Source: Thalassoglobus sp. JC818
Lineage (GTDB): Bacteria; Planctomycetota; Planctomycetia; Planctomycetales; Planctomycetaceae
DNA: 64,000 bases
NCBI RefSeq assembly: GCF_040717535.1
Contig: NZ_JBFEFI010000006.1
Span: 1 to 64,000, forward strand
Direction of reading: 5' to 3'
This document shows, in pieces, positions 8,290 through 17,679 of the stretch. Made by a program: the position numbers and the translations under genes. Position 1 is the first letter of the stretch. Each line of letters starts with the position of its first letter. The notes under the pieces were generated by a model. The model saw only the letters and a program-made list of their open reading frames with translations. It searched no databases and had not been told where the DNA came from.

Positions 8290-10140
8290 GTGACGATTTC
8301 CACCTCTCACAACTCTTCCGCAATCGATGATCACGCTTCCGAAGCGGCGGTTGTCAATATCGCTGCCTATCGTTTTGTTACTCTCGACGATCTGGAACGT
8401 CGTCGCGCGGAATTGAAACAACTGTGTGAACGGGAATCGCTCAAGGGAACGATCCTGTTGACTCCTGAAGGAATCAATCTTTTCATCGCTGGAAGCCGCG
8501 CAGGGATTGATCACCTGCTCAATTTTTTGAAGGGCCAACCAGAGTTCGCCGACCTTGAGGTGAAAGAAAGTTTGAGCGAGGATCAGCCGTTTGAGCGGAT
8601 GCTCGTGAAAATCAAAGAAGAGATCATCGCTTTCGGAGTGGATGGAATCGACCCTCGCAAACGAACATCCGCGAAGCTTCCACCGAAGCAGCTCAAAGAA
8701 TGGCTCGATGCAGGCAAAGAGGTTCTACTTCTCGATACGCGAAACGACTACGAAGTTCGTGTCGGAACATTCGAGAAGGCTGTCCCCATCGGAGTGAACC
8801 ATTTTCGCGACTTCCCGACCGCCGTCGAAAACCTGCCCGAAGAGACTCGCGACATCCCGATTGTCATGTTCTGCACCGGCGGCATTCGGTGTGAGAAAGC
8901 GGGTCCATTCATGGAACAAGCTGGGTTTCGCGAGATCTACCAGCTTGACGGCGGGATCCTGAAGTACTTCGAAGACTGTGGCGGGGACCACTATCAGGGT
9001 GAGTGCTTCGTCTTCGATAAGCGAGTCGCCCTCGATCCGAATCTAAAGGAAACGGACACGACGCAATGCTACGCATGTCTGGCACCGCTGACTCCGGAAG
9101 ATCAAAAGTCCCCGCAGTATGATCCTCCGCACACCTGCCCGCACTGTTTTGAGTCCCCGGAATCAATTGCCCAGCGACAACGTGATGAACGTATTCTCAA
9201 GCTGAAGGAAGTTGTTTCCCCACTTCCCGGAAGTGTGCCGTACGACAACTTCCGCCCGATGAACGTCCCTCAACAGTTCGACGGCCAGACTCTTCTTGAG
9301 TTCTTGACCGGGCAGCATCCACACTACGGTGAAGAAGCCTGGATTGAGACCTGCAACGCCGGGCGAATTCGCTATCGTGGTCGCCCCATGGCTACGGACA
9401 CCATCGTCCGTGCGGGATACCAGTTGGCCCACTTTCAACCAGCGATGACCGAACCTGACGTCAACGCTGACATTGAGATCCTTCATGAAGATGAAGACAT
9501 CGTCGTCGTCCACAAACCTGCTCCGCTTCCCATTCATCCGTCCGGTCGATTCCATCGCAACACACTCGAGTGGATTCTGAATGAAGCATTCCACCCATTG
9601 AAGCTTCGCCCAGCTCATCGACTCGACGCCAATACAACCGGTGTTGTGGTCTTTGGGAAGACGCGATCTGTCTCGCGGGAGCTTCAACCACAATTCGAAG
9701 AAGGCACTGTCAAAAAAACGTATCTTGCGAGAGTCCTTCGCCCTGCTGAAGACTGGCAACAATTGACCTGCGAAGCAGCGATCAGTCGGGAAACGACGGA
9801 ATGCGGCGGTCGTGAAATTGATGAAGAAAACGGCCTTCGAGCTGTCACGCACCTCACCCGCCTCGCGGACTTCGAAGATGGAACAACGCTCCTCGAGGTC
9901 GTTCCCGAAACAGGTCGAACGAATCAGATTCGTGTTCACCTGTGGCACCTCGGTTGTCCAATCATGGGAGACCCTCTGTATCTCCCCAACTCTAAACTGG
10001 GCTCAACACAGACCATTCCGGTTGGAGACCAGATGTGCTTACATGCTTCTGAACTTGCGTTCACGCATCCCACGTTGAAAGCCCCTGTCTCTTTCGTGGC
10101 ACCCCGTCCGGAATGGGCCGAACCGGCGTTTACCTTCTGA
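8290..10140 (+). CDS. Fusion of TrhO-type tRNA U34 hydroxylase (rhodanese) and RluA-type pseudouridine synthase
   Basis: A 616-aa protein joining two RNA-modification enzymes. Residues about 20-290 match TrhO (YceA): LKGTILLTPEGINLFIAGS, the rhodanese domain with DTRNDYEVRVGTF and active-site CTGGIRCEKA (Cys195), and a C-terminal cysteine-rich part (CYACLAPL, CPHC). TrhO makes 5-hydroxyuridine at tRNA position 34. Residues about 305-610 match RluA-type pseudouridine synthases: an S4-like RNA-binding start, HEDEDIVVVHKPAPLPIHPSGR, then PAHRLDANTTGVVVFGK with catalytic Asp446, and GRTNQIRVHL. The frame is open throughout. The start is a GTG at 8290 with no clear ribosome site, so the start is uncertain. 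Confidence 0.9.
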   Translation: MTISTSHNSSAIDDHASEAAVVNIAAYRFVTLDDLERRRAELKQLCERESLKGTILLTPEGINLFIAGSRAGIDHLLNFLKGQPEFADLEVKESLSEDQPFERMLVKIKEEIIAFGVDGIDPRKRTSAKLPPKQLKEWLDAGKEVLLLDTRNDYEVRVGTFEKAVPIGVNHFRDFPTAVENLPEETRDIPIVMFCTGGIRCEKAGPFMEQAGFREIYQLDGGILKYFEDCGGDHYQGECFVFDKRVALDPNLKETDTTQCYACLAPLTPEDQKSPQYDPPHTCPHCFESPESIAQRQRDERILKLKEVVSPLPGSVPYDNFRPMNVPQQFDGQTLLEFLTGQHPHYGEEAWIETCNAGRIRYRGRPMATDTIVRAGYQLAHFQPAMTEPDVNADIEILHEDEDIVVVHKPAPLPIHPSGRFHRNTLEWILNEAFHPLKLRPAHRLDANTTGVVVFGKTRSVSRELQPQFEEGTVKKTYLARVLRPAEDWQQLTCEAAISRETTECGGREIDEENGLRAVTHLTRLADFEDGTTLLEVVPETGRTNQIRVHLWHLGCPIMGDPLYLPNSKLGSTQTIPVGDQMCLHASELAFTHPTLKAPVSFVAPRPEWAEPAFTF

Positions 10141-10664
10141 ATCAGTGGTAAAAACCGAGTCGAAATCGGCGATCGGTCGACGAAAACGATCTCAGCAACG
10201 GCTCAATGCTGCCTTCTTGGCGACTTTCATGCTGCGCGCACGATGTCGCGTCCATGTCGCGTTTCCACATCAGAATGTCATTTTTTTTGTTGCCTCGATG
10301 CAACCTGTGATCTAGGTTTGCGCACCCTCAATTCAACATTAGCTCCCGGCTTCGGACGTTTCGCATCCTTGCAGCTCTGCGTACATATTTCGGTGTACTG
10401 TAGCTCCCCCCCTGCATCGGCTGCCGAAGGTCAAAAGTAAGAGACACTTTGTCTTCCGAGATGAGTGCCTCCATCCCCAAAGTCCGGTTGAGATGCCGAT
10501 CCCAACTTCCCAACTGAAGCGTTCCGCCGAATGACAGGGTCTCCTCACAGACCTCTGTTTCACCGTTCGTCACTCCGCTCAGAGTCGACGTAACGATGAG
10601 TCGGCCGGCGTGGAAACGTGGTCATCGGCTTTGAATCAAATGGAATAAAGAGAGAAAGTTCCCG
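10141..10664. other. 524-bp intergenic region
   Basis: No recognisable gene, RNA or strong terminator. It contains a T8 run near 10280 and a short direct repeat of ATGTCGCGT near 10240-10260. A minus-strand frame of 81 codons (10328-10573, GTG start) is open but unsupported. The promoter of the response regulator must lie at the right end. Confidence 0.5.
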
Positions 10665-12065
10665 ATGAGTGGCAGAGGCTCGTTACTCGTAGTCGATGAT
10701 GATCGATCAATTTGCGAAGCTATGGCTGACTACCTGCGGAGTCTCGGTCACCGGACAGAGACTGCGCTGACCTGCCGCTCCGCGCTCGATCGCATCAAGG
10801 AATTTAATTTTCACGCCGTTGTTTGCGACGTCAACCTCCCCGACCAGGATGGATTCCATCTGCTCGAATGGGTTGTCGCGAATAAACCGGAAACGTCGGT
10901 GATTCTCCTCACTGGCTACGGGACAATCGAAAGCGCAGTGGAAGCCATCCGCATCGGCGCCTTCGACTATCTCACCAAACCGGTCATCGACGACGAGCTA
11001 AACTTCTCAATTCAAAGAGCACTCGGCCAACGAGAAATCGTCGAAGAAAACAAAAAGCTGAAAGAACAGCTGCAGGTCAAATTCGGGCCAGCCAACATCA
11101 TTGGTCACGACTACAAGATGGCCAAGATGTTCGATCTCATTGAAAGCGTCGCTGACACACGCACAACCGTTTTGATTCTCGGTGAGAACGGAACCGGGAA
11201 GACAATGACAGCCCGGGCGATCCACCAGCTCAGTGCCCGTCGTGATCAACCATTCGTCGAGGTCGCCTGCGGTGCGCTTCCCGATTCTCTCCTCGAAAGC
11301 GAACTCTTCGGCCACGTTCAAGGCGCATTCACCGGTGCCAGCCACGACAAAGAAGGAAAGTTCCTTCAGGCGGATGGCGGAACGCTCTTCCTCGACGAAA
11401 TCGGAACCGCTTCTCCCAGCTTACAGGTGAAATTACTGCGAGTTCTTCAGGACCGGGAATTCGAAGCTGTGGGCGGAACGAAAACACATAAAGTCGACGT
11501 TCGTCTCATTCTGGCCACCAACGAAAACCTCGAAGAACGTGTCCGCACGGGAGAGTTCCGCCAGGATCTCTACTACCGAATCAACGTCATCTCCGTAACG
11601 CAGCCTCCGCTCCGCGAGCGAATCGGCGATATCCCGCTGCTGGTCGATCACTACGTCAAAGAGTTCAACACGCAAACCAACAAAGCGATCAAGGGGATCG
11701 AGGAATCGGCCGTTCAGCTTTTACAAAGATACCAGTGGCCGGGAAATGTGCGTGAACTCGTCAACGTTGTCGAGCGGGCAATCGTTCTCGCCAAGTCAGA
11801 CACGATCACAGTCGCTGACCTGCCTGAACATCTTCGTCAGGGACATTTCGAAGTCCAGCAGGGGGCCAATCGCCTCGCTGGCAGCAACGATCTGAAGTCT
11901 GCTCTGGCTAATCCTGAACGCCAAATCATCATCGAAGCGCTCGAGCAGAATGGTTGGAACCGACAGGAAACCGCCAAACTGCTCGGAATCAACCGCACCA
12001 CGCTTTATAAGAAGATGAAGAAGTACAAAATCACTTACGAAGATCACGCACAGATCCTCTCGTAA
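10665..12065 (+). CDS. Sigma54-dependent response regulator (NtrC family)
   Basis: A 466-aa cytoplasmic transcription activator. A receiver domain (about 5-120) has the acidic pocket VVDDD, phospho-acceptor Asp55 in VVCDVNLPD, and the TKP lysine. An AAA+ domain (about 145-380) has Walker A GENGTGKT (173-180), the sigma54-contact loop GAFTGA (220-225), Walker [11 protein letters not shown] and the arginine-finger region. The C-terminal Fis-type helix-turn-helix reads [20 protein letters not shown]. No histidine kinase lies beside it, so it is an orphan. The ATG at 10665 follows GAGAGAAAG. The next genes (capsid cassette) are convergent, so a direct link to them is not indicated. Confidence 0.95.
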   Translation: MSGRGSLLVVDDDRSICEAMADYLRSLGHRTETALTCRSALDRIKEFNFHAVVCDVNLPDQDGFHLLEWVVANKPETSVILLTGYGTIESAVEAIRIGAFDYLTKPVIDDELNFSIQRALGQREIVEENKKLKEQLQVKFGPANIIGHDYKMAKMFDLIESVADTRTTVLILGENGTGKTMTARAIHQLSARRDQPFVEVACGALPDSLLESELFGHVQGAFTGASHDKEGKFLQADGGTLFLDEIGTASPSLQVKLLRVLQDREFEAVGGTKTHKVDVRLILATNENLEERVRTGEFRQDLYYRINVISVTQPPLRERIGDIPLLVDHYVKEFNTQTNKAIKGIEESAVQLLQRYQWPGNVRELVNVVERAIVLAKSDTITVADLPEHLRQGHFEVQQGANRLAGSNDLKSALANPERQIIIEALEQNGWNRQETAKLLGINRTTLYKKMKKYKITYEDHAQILS

Positions 12066-12405
12066 TTCTTCCGGGCTCAATCGTCCGAGACTTCCGTAAA
12101 CAGTCACAGCCCGAATCGCTTCCTCCCCAGAGGGATAAAACGACCGGGCTGGAGTGGACAGCTTCTTCAAAGAAACTTCCCGAGCACTGCCGCGACTAAT
12201 GGGGTATCCCTTCGCGGCTGTCAATCAGGAGGAGATACTTGACAGTTTGCGTTCACACGACGGCGGAAAGAATGTGTGAACGATGAGTCTCAGTACTCGG
12301 GAAGTAGAGGAAGAGAACGTTCATTCAACGCATCACAACTCAATCGCGAGTCGATCGTTTCGACTGAGATGAGTTGTCGTCAGGACGCGAGATGCGTCAC
12401 TGGAA
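12066..12405. other. 340-bp gap between convergent genes
   Basis: No gene seen. It holds an 8-bp-stem hairpin, GTTCACAC/GTGTGAAC (12251-12258 with 12274-12281, 15-nt loop), without a T-run, which could help end transcription from either side. Confidence 0.45.
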
Positions 12406-13629
12406 TCAGGAGTCTTCGCCGCTGACCTTGGTCACAAAGACGGTGTCGACTGCACTCAGTCCACCGAAGTACCGGGCTTTGACACGCAAGACGACGTCGC
12501 GATCGAACGCCGCAGCACTGTCGCTTCGCTGGAGGAACGTCTGCACTGGCCAGATTTCCGTCCAGACGAACTGCCGTCGGAAGTCTCCGAGGTACCAGTC
12601 GCTTCGCGCGCTTCCTCCCTGTTCGTCGATGAACGGAGAGCTGAGCACTTCGAGCATGTTGTGCACAGGGTTCGCAACTTTCGTTTCTCCATCAGTGGTC
12701 GCCATCTGAATCTCGGTCGACTGAACGATGCTCCTCGCGGTTCCACGCAGAGCTTCCGGAACGAGAATCTGACGAGCCGGCGCCAGAATTGGTCGCTGAT
12801 CGCCATCAATTCGATCATCCCGAACTTCAGTCGCTCGATAGTTCAGGACTTCTTCGATATCCGTCCAGTCCACAAGTGGAATCGCGTAGGCGAAGTCGGT
12901 CGAAGTCGTATTGTCCGATCCGATCAGATTCCGATTCGAACCATCCGCCTGATACAACGCTTGCCCAGTTCCAGAGGGACGGAAGACAAACTTCCCGCTC
13001 GCAGCATCCGCATCGGTCACGGCCCGTACGATGGTTCTCTCCCGCTCCTGACGCAGGTAGTAGCCAAGAGCCATCGCACGCCGATGAATCTCACCGGTCT
13101 GGTCGAAGGAGATCAGTTCCTCGTTGATGCTGAGGATTCGCCCCTGTTTCGACTCCTGAGATGTGACGAACTTTTCTTCGAAGGTCGATTCCTCGTACGG
13201 ATGGCCTTCTGAGACTTCCGTCGGTCCAGCGAGTGCACGAAAGCCCGCAATCCGCGAGTTTCGAACACCGCTCTGCACGACGGTGACGAGTTTGTCCCCA
13301 ATGAAACCGGCGTCGTCTTCGTAGCCTTCGATCACTTTGCGACCGATCAACTCGCCTGTGACAACACGAAACAAGTGGCTGTTCACCCCAGGACTCGATT
13401 CCTGCAGCAGTGCCGACACTCCGGACGGAGAAGCCATGGCGTCGTCGAAGATCGGCTGAGACTCAGGAAGAGTGCGAAGCCGCGAGAGGACTCCACATGC
13501 ATCGGCAAGTTCGCTGTAGGAAAAGTCATCCGGAGTCAACTTCTTCTCATTCAGAAGATCGACGACTTTGTGATAGAACCCCGAAGCTCCGTGAGATTCG
13601 ATCAGTGACTTAATGGTCGTTCCGTACAT
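12406..13629 (-). CDS. Phage major capsid protein-like (HK97/Mu gpT type)
   Basis: A 407-aa protein read as a tailed-phage major head subunit, by pattern and context. The N-terminal 60-70 residues are helical and could be a delta-domain. Residues about 70-115 (IFDDAM to RKVIEGYED) resemble the N-arm and E-loop region. FEEKFVTSQESKQGRI, then SFDQTGEIHRRAMALGYYLR and an RTIVRAV helix, resemble the spine-helix part of Mu gpT-type capsids. The C-terminus RDVVLRVKARYFGGLSAVD is the usual P-domain ending. It is third in a protease/scaffold, decoration, capsid order, as in lambda C/Nu3-D-E. ATG at 13629 with GAGG ten bases upstream. The family call by eye is good but not certain; an encapsulin-like use is possible. 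Confidence 0.72.
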   Translation of the reverse strand: MYGTTIKSLIESHGASGFYHKVVDLLNEKKLTPDDFSYSELADACGVLSRLRTLPESQPIFDDAMASPSGVSALLQESSPGVNSHLFRVVTGELIGRKVIEGYEDDAGFIGDKLVTVVQSGVRNSRIAGFRALAGPTEVSEGHPYEESTFEEKFVTSQESKQGRILSINEELISFDQTGEIHRRAMALGYYLRQERERTIVRAVTDADAASGKFVFRPSGTGQALYQADGSNRNLIGSDNTTSTDFAYAIPLVDWTDIEEVLNYRATEVRDDRIDGDQRPILAPARQILVPEALRGTARSIVQSTEIQMATTDGETKVANPVHNMLEVLSSPFIDEQGGSARSDWYLGDFRRQFVWTEIWPVQTFLQRSDSAAAFDRDVVLRVKARYFGGLSAVDTVFVTKVSGEDS

Positions 13630-13756
13630 ATTAATAAAACCTCAGAAAGTTCGTGCGAATGGAAATTCATCGCGGATGACTAACGGAAAGCCGCCCGAGC
13701 TTGCCCCACACCATTGGAAACCGAGAAGCGCATCAGAATGCTGCCCGGCTCCGCTC

Positions 13757-13779
13757 TGCTCACTGACGTCAGTGTGCAG
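13757..13779. promoter_or_regulatory. Palindrome between decoration and capsid genes
   Basis: A perfect 14-bp palindrome, CACTGACGTCAGTG (13761-13774), extended to 23-24 bp with one mismatch (CTGCT / TGCAG). It lies in the 172-bp gap between the decoration and capsid genes and has no T-run in the minus direction, so it may be an operator or an RNA processing hairpin rather than a terminator. Confidence 0.4.
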
Positions 13780-13801
13780 CGAGAGAACGCTTTTTCTTGC
13801 T

Positions 13802-14278
13802 CTAGCCGACCGCAGCTTGCGAGTTGGAGCTTGATGTTGAGAATGCCGAGGCGAAGGTGACTCGCAAGGTGGCCACGGTCCCCGCTGTGAATTCAGCCGA
13901 CCGCGCGATGGCGTTGGTAGCCAGACACGTTTCGAGTTGCTTGTTCATCAATGTCGACAGGTTTTCATCGGGACCGAGAGGCTGCCCGAATTCATAAGCG
14001 GCCGGGCTGACATCCATTTCGTAAACGCTTTGAGTTCCCACATCGACGGAAACAGGCAGTGTCTCGCCAACTCCCGATGCCTGATGAGCAATTCCGACAA
14101 ACTCGGACGCAAAACTGCCCTGAGTTGTTGCGAGATCGGTATCCCAGGCAAACTCCGAAGCAGGTCGAGCCACATTACCGTCAAGCCACAGCAGATCTCC
14201 CGGCGTCACCTGAGAATTCGCATCGACGCGAAGTTTCCTCAATTGAACCTGTCCAGATCGAAAGCGAAGTTTGTTCAT
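13802..14278 (-). CDS. Phage head decoration (capsid-stabilising) protein-like
   Basis: A 158-aa beta-rich protein. Lines such as VTPGDLLWLDG, FVGIAHQASGVGETLPVSV and VYEMDVSPAAYEFGQPLG match the beta-tulip pattern of head decoration or DUF2190-like proteins that cap HK97-type capsids. The C-terminus is Ser/Ala-rich. I chose the ATG at 14278 because GGAG lies seven bases upstream; the frame extends further but encodes a cysteine-rich, implausible sequence. It sits between the protease/scaffold gene (147 bp upstream) and the capsid gene, the lambda gene D position. The assignment rests on fold pattern plus context. Confidence 0.62.
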   Translation of the reverse strand: MNKLRFRSGQVQLRKLRVDANSQVTPGDLLWLDGNVARPASEFAWDTDLATTQGSFASEFVGIAHQASGVGETLPVSVDVGTQSVYEMDVSPAAYEFGQPLGPDENLSTLMNKQLETCLATNAIARSAEFTAGTVATLRVTFASAFSTSSSNSQAAVG

Positions 14279-14425
14279 GCGAATTCTCCAGCGAAGAATG
14301 AAACGGAGTCGTAAAGTGGATAACGAAGAGCACCAAGCGACACGGGCGCTCGCGCGAGTCGAAGCTGCGAAAACGAAGTCAGACAGGTCGGTTGAGCACT
14401 CGAAGAAGAACAACCAGCTCAGAAA

Positions 14426-15295
14426 CTACTTTCTGAACACACGCAGAAATTGTTCTTCGGTGTTCAGCGAGTCGCTCTCTCTTGAAGGACGCGACTCACT
14501 CAGAGGATGCACCGGTCGATGTGAATGAGGCCGAACAAGAGACAATCGATCGTGAACCATCGCCGACCGTGTCTTAGCATCGGGAGCTTGTTCGAGTTGG
14601 CGAATAAAGAAGTCGCTGACGGCCTGCGGAGGAATGTTCGACTCCGCCAGAAGAGAGTGAATTTCGGTCTGCCGCTGCAACGTTTGAAGTTGCTCTTCGA
14701 GTTCCTGATTCCGTTGTTTCAGAAGCTCGTTCTTCAGAGTGAGATCGGCGACACTCTCCGAACTCGTGTCAGGGTCTCCCCCATCAGCGAAGAGACCGGT
14801 TCCCGCCACCTGCTCCACAGATTCCCGGAAAGTCGATGTTGTCGCAGGATTGATTACGACGTCGACCGAGAGGACGTCGTTGATTTCCTCCACCGAAGAA
14901 CCGTCCGATGACTTCCGCGCCGAGACGACGTGCGACATCCCCACTCCCGGAGTTTCGATGTCCAGCAACTTCAGAAAAGTCTTTCCCGACTCCGTATCCA
15001 GCACGCGGATGTCTCCGCGAATTCCCCCATCGACATAGCGAGGGTTGGAAATGCTCCCGACGAGATCGCGAGTGCTTCGCTCAAACGGGCGCAGTCGATC
15101 ACGGGCGTGGTCCAAAAAGACTGGTTTGTCGTGATACAATTGGACGGCGGCGATCAGTGCATTTTCATCGTAGTCGTAGCCGTTTTTTGAGGTTTTCCCC
15201 GTCAGGGCCACATTTTTCACGAGGCGTTGTTCGAGATCGACGGAAAGGTCCTGATTCCAGTCGGGGCACTGTTCTGTGAGAGTGGTGAGCCTCAT
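14426..15295 (-). CDS. Prohead protease with C-terminal scaffold region
   Basis: A 289-aa protein. Residues 20-155 look like a phage head maturation protease: NVALTGKTSKNGYDYDENAL, KPVFLDHARD (candidate catalytic His63), DLVGSISNPR, GVGMSHVVSA (candidate catalytic Ser121) and SVDVVINPATTSTF. Residues 183-215 form a Leu/Gln/Glu coiled coil, followed by a helical and then a basic Pro/Ser/Arg-rich tail, as in scaffold proteins (compare lambda C/Nu3). In phages this enzyme cuts the scaffold and capsid during head maturation. ATG at 15295 has GGAAGG about five bases upstream; a TTG at 15331 is less likely. It is first in the three-gene cassette and diverges from ftsH. Confidence 0.68.
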   Translation of the reverse strand: MRLTTLTEQCPDWNQDLSVDLEQRLVKNVALTGKTSKNGYDYDENALIAAVQLYHDKPVFLDHARDRLRPFERSTRDLVGSISNPRYVDGGIRGDIRVLDTESGKTFLKLLDIETPGVGMSHVVSARKSSDGSSVEEINDVLSVDVVINPATTSTFRESVEQVAGTGLFADGGDPDTSSESVADLTLKNELLKQRNQELEEQLQTLQRQTEIHSLLAESNIPPQAVSDFFIRQLEQAPDAKTRSAMVHDRLSLVRPHSHRPVHPLSESRPSRESDSLNTEEQFLRVFRK

Positions 15296-15536
15296 GACAC
15301 CTTCCGGTTTGGAGAAAGAATTGTGTTTCAATCCATCTCCACCCGGTTGCGCAAATTCTCTGTATCAGGAGGAATCGGCCTATTCACTGTCTAAGATGCA
15401 CGGACTCCAGACTGTCACTGAGGATCATTGTCACGAAGAATTGCCAGACAATCCCCCTTTGTGTAGGGTTTGAACGCTTTGGCAACGGACGCGACGCACA
15501 TCCAGTCCTCAAGAATATTCGCATTAGAGTTCACTT

Positions 15537-17561
15537 ATGACGGATTCTCCGGAACAGAATACACCTCCTCGTGGCGATGGCAGTGGTTCAGGGAAGGCCA
15601 CGCAACGCGGCCGGAGCAGTTTTCCCTATTACATGCTCATTTTCCTGTTCCTTCTGCTGATTGCATGGGGCTGGCAGGCCATTAGTGCCTCTCAACGGAC
15701 GGAAGTCAGCTACTCGTTCTTCCTCAGCCAACTCGATGCCGGAAACGTCAAGTCAGCTTCGGTCAGAGGCTTGAAGGTCGAAGGCCGCTGGAAAAACCTA
15801 AAAGATGCTCAGGAAGAGCTGAAGTCCACCTATGAAAAGCTCAACGAAGGGGTCTCTGAAAAGTCGCAACAGCTGAAAGCCCCTGAACTTGCGGATGCAT
15901 TCTCAACAGATGTACCTCCGCAAGAAAACGATGAACTGCTCCGTCGCATGGAGAAATCGGGCGTCGAATTTGGATCGGAAAATGAAGACTTCACGATCCT
16001 GTTGATGCAGTCCCTGATTTACCTTCTTCCATTCGCACTGCTCATGGGATTCCTCTTCTTCGCCATGCGACGGTCGAGCGACCCCATGGGCTCAGGAGGA
16101 ATGTTCGGCAACTTCGCTAAGAGTCAGGCCAAGCGTTATCGTCCCAGCGAACAGCAAACCACATTCGATGATGTGGCAGGAATGGAACATGCCAAACAGG
16201 AACTCCAGGAGGTCGTCGAGTTCCTCAAAGAGCCCGCCAAGTTTCAACGGCTGGGAGCCGAAATTCCCAAAGGTGTGCTGCTGATGGGACCTCCCGGAAC
16301 CGGAAAAACTCTCGTCGCGCGAGCAGTCGCCGGCGAAGCAGGTGTCCCGTTCTACAGCATCAACGGTTCCGAGTTCATCCAGATGTTTGTCGGAGTCGGA
16401 GCCAGTCGCGTTCGAGACATGTTCCGAACCGCGCAAGAAAACGCTCCCTGTATTCTCTTCATCGACGAGATTGACGCTGTCGGACGTATGCGCGGAGCCG
16501 GTGTCGGAGGCGGTCACGACGAGCGAGAACAGACACTCAACCAGATTCTCAGCGAGATGGACGGATTCGAATCGTCTGCTGCTGTGATTGTCATTGCGGC
16601 AACCAACCGCCCCGACGTCCTCGATCGCGCCCTGCTCCGTCCCGGACGTTTCGATCGACACGTCACGATCGATCGCCCCAGCCGCGATGGCCGCGTCGGA
16701 ATTCTGAAAGTTCATGCTGCGAAGATCAAATTGGCAGACGATGTCGATCTCCAAGATGTCGCCAACGGGACGATTGGATTCTCAGGTGCCGAACTGAAGA
16801 ACCTGGTCAACGAAGCTGCCCTGATCGCAGTCCGGGAAGGCAAGAATGCCGTCGATTCCGAAGACTTCGACGCTGCTCGCGATAAGATCACGATGGGTGT
16901 CCCACGGGAAGAAAAGATGACCCAGAAAGAGCGTCGCATGACCGCTTATCACGAAGCGGGCCACGCGATTCTGGGATGGCTTTTGCCAGAAGTCGATCCC
17001 GTCCACAAGGTCACCATCGTTCCCCGAGGTCGAGCATTGGGGGTTACGCAGTTCATTCCAGAAGAAGAACGCATGCACATGGGCGAGCTTCGCCTCCGGC
17101 AAGAACTGGCGGTTTACCTCGGCGGTCGGGCTGCCGAAAAACTCGTCTTCGACGAATACGGTGCTGGGGCGGAGAGCGACCTGAAGCGAGCCTCGGACGT
17201 CGCTCGTCGTATGGTGAGCGCATGGGGCATGAGCGACAAGATCGGCCCGGTCGCTTATCGTGATGGAGAAGAGCATCCATTCCTCGGTAAGGAAATGCAC
17301 GAGCAGCGTAAGTACAGTGACCAGACAGCTTTTCTCATCGATCAGGAAATGCGAGAAATTCTCATTGAAGCTCAGGAGTTCGCCACAAAAACTCTCGTGG
17401 AAAACCGAGCAGCCCTCGACGAAATTTCCGAAAAGCTTCTCGATCAGGAAATCGTTTCACGCAACGAGATCGAAAAAATCCTCGGTCCACGAATCGAACG
17501 CGAAGACAACGCTGTCAGCAATCCATCCTCCAACGGAGATGGCCAATCGACTGACGAGTGA
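15537..17561 (+). CDS. ftsH: ATP-dependent zinc metalloprotease FtsH
   Basis: A 674-aa membrane-anchored AAA+ protease that degrades unassembled membrane proteins and some regulators as a hexamer. Two N-terminal membrane helices (about 30-48 and 157-182) flank a periplasmic domain. The AAA domain has Walker A GPPGTGKT (251-258), Walker [13 protein letters not shown] and a second region of homology [17 protein letters not shown]. The zinc site is HEAGH (472-476). The periplasmic loop (about 110 aa) is on the long side. The ATG at 15537 lies 241 bp from the divergent capsid cassette. A hairpin follows the gene. Confidence 0.97.
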   Translation: MTDSPEQNTPPRGDGSGSGKATQRGRSSFPYYMLIFLFLLLIAWGWQAISASQRTEVSYSFFLSQLDAGNVKSASVRGLKVEGRWKNLKDAQEELKSTYEKLNEGVSEKSQQLKAPELADAFSTDVPPQENDELLRRMEKSGVEFGSENEDFTILLMQSLIYLLPFALLMGFLFFAMRRSSDPMGSGGMFGNFAKSQAKRYRPSEQQTTFDDVAGMEHAKQELQEVVEFLKEPAKFQRLGAEIPKGVLLMGPPGTGKTLVARAVAGEAGVPFYSINGSEFIQMFVGVGASRVRDMFRTAQENAPCILFIDEIDAVGRMRGAGVGGGHDEREQTLNQILSEMDGFESSAAVIVIAATNRPDVLDRALLRPGRFDRHVTIDRPSRDGRVGILKVHAAKIKLADDVDLQDVANGTIGFSGAELKNLVNEAALIAVREGKNAVDSEDFDAARDKITMGVPREEKMTQKERRMTAYHEAGHAILGWLLPEVDPVHKVTIVPRGRALGVTQFIPEEERMHMGELRLRQELAVYLGGRAAEKLVFDEYGAGAESDLKRASDVARRMVSAWGMSDKIGPVAYRDGEEHPFLGKEMHEQRKYSDQTAFLIDQEMREILIEAQEFATKTLVENRAALDEISEKLLDQEIVSRNEIEKILGPRIEREDNAVSNPSSNGDGQSTDE

Positions 17562-17613
17562 GCGTCGAAGTCGATCCTATAACAACGCAATCGATTCACG
17601 ATCGAGTGCTGTT

Positions 17614-17645
17614 CGATGGGAAAGGGAGTGAACTCCTTTCCATCG
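17614..17645. terminator. Hairpin between convergent ftsH and TPR-redoxin genes
   Basis: The arms CGATGGgAAAGGgAG and CTCCTTTCCATCG pair over 13 bp with two bulged G and a TGAA loop. There is no strong T-run on either side; the position between two convergent genes supports a termination role. Confidence 0.5.
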
Positions 17646-17679
17646 GACGATGATCTCAGTGCAATTCCTCAAGCGTGTT

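Noticed and set aside
10328-10573. Minus-strand 81-codon frame upstream of the response regulator, with a protein-like stretch
   Set aside because: GTG start, no properly spaced ribosome site and no recognised motif; left as unassigned.
12406-15295. Reading the capsid cassette as part of a complete prophage in this window
   Set aside because: No portal, terminase, tail, lysis, integrase or repressor gene within the window; flanks are host genes on both sides.
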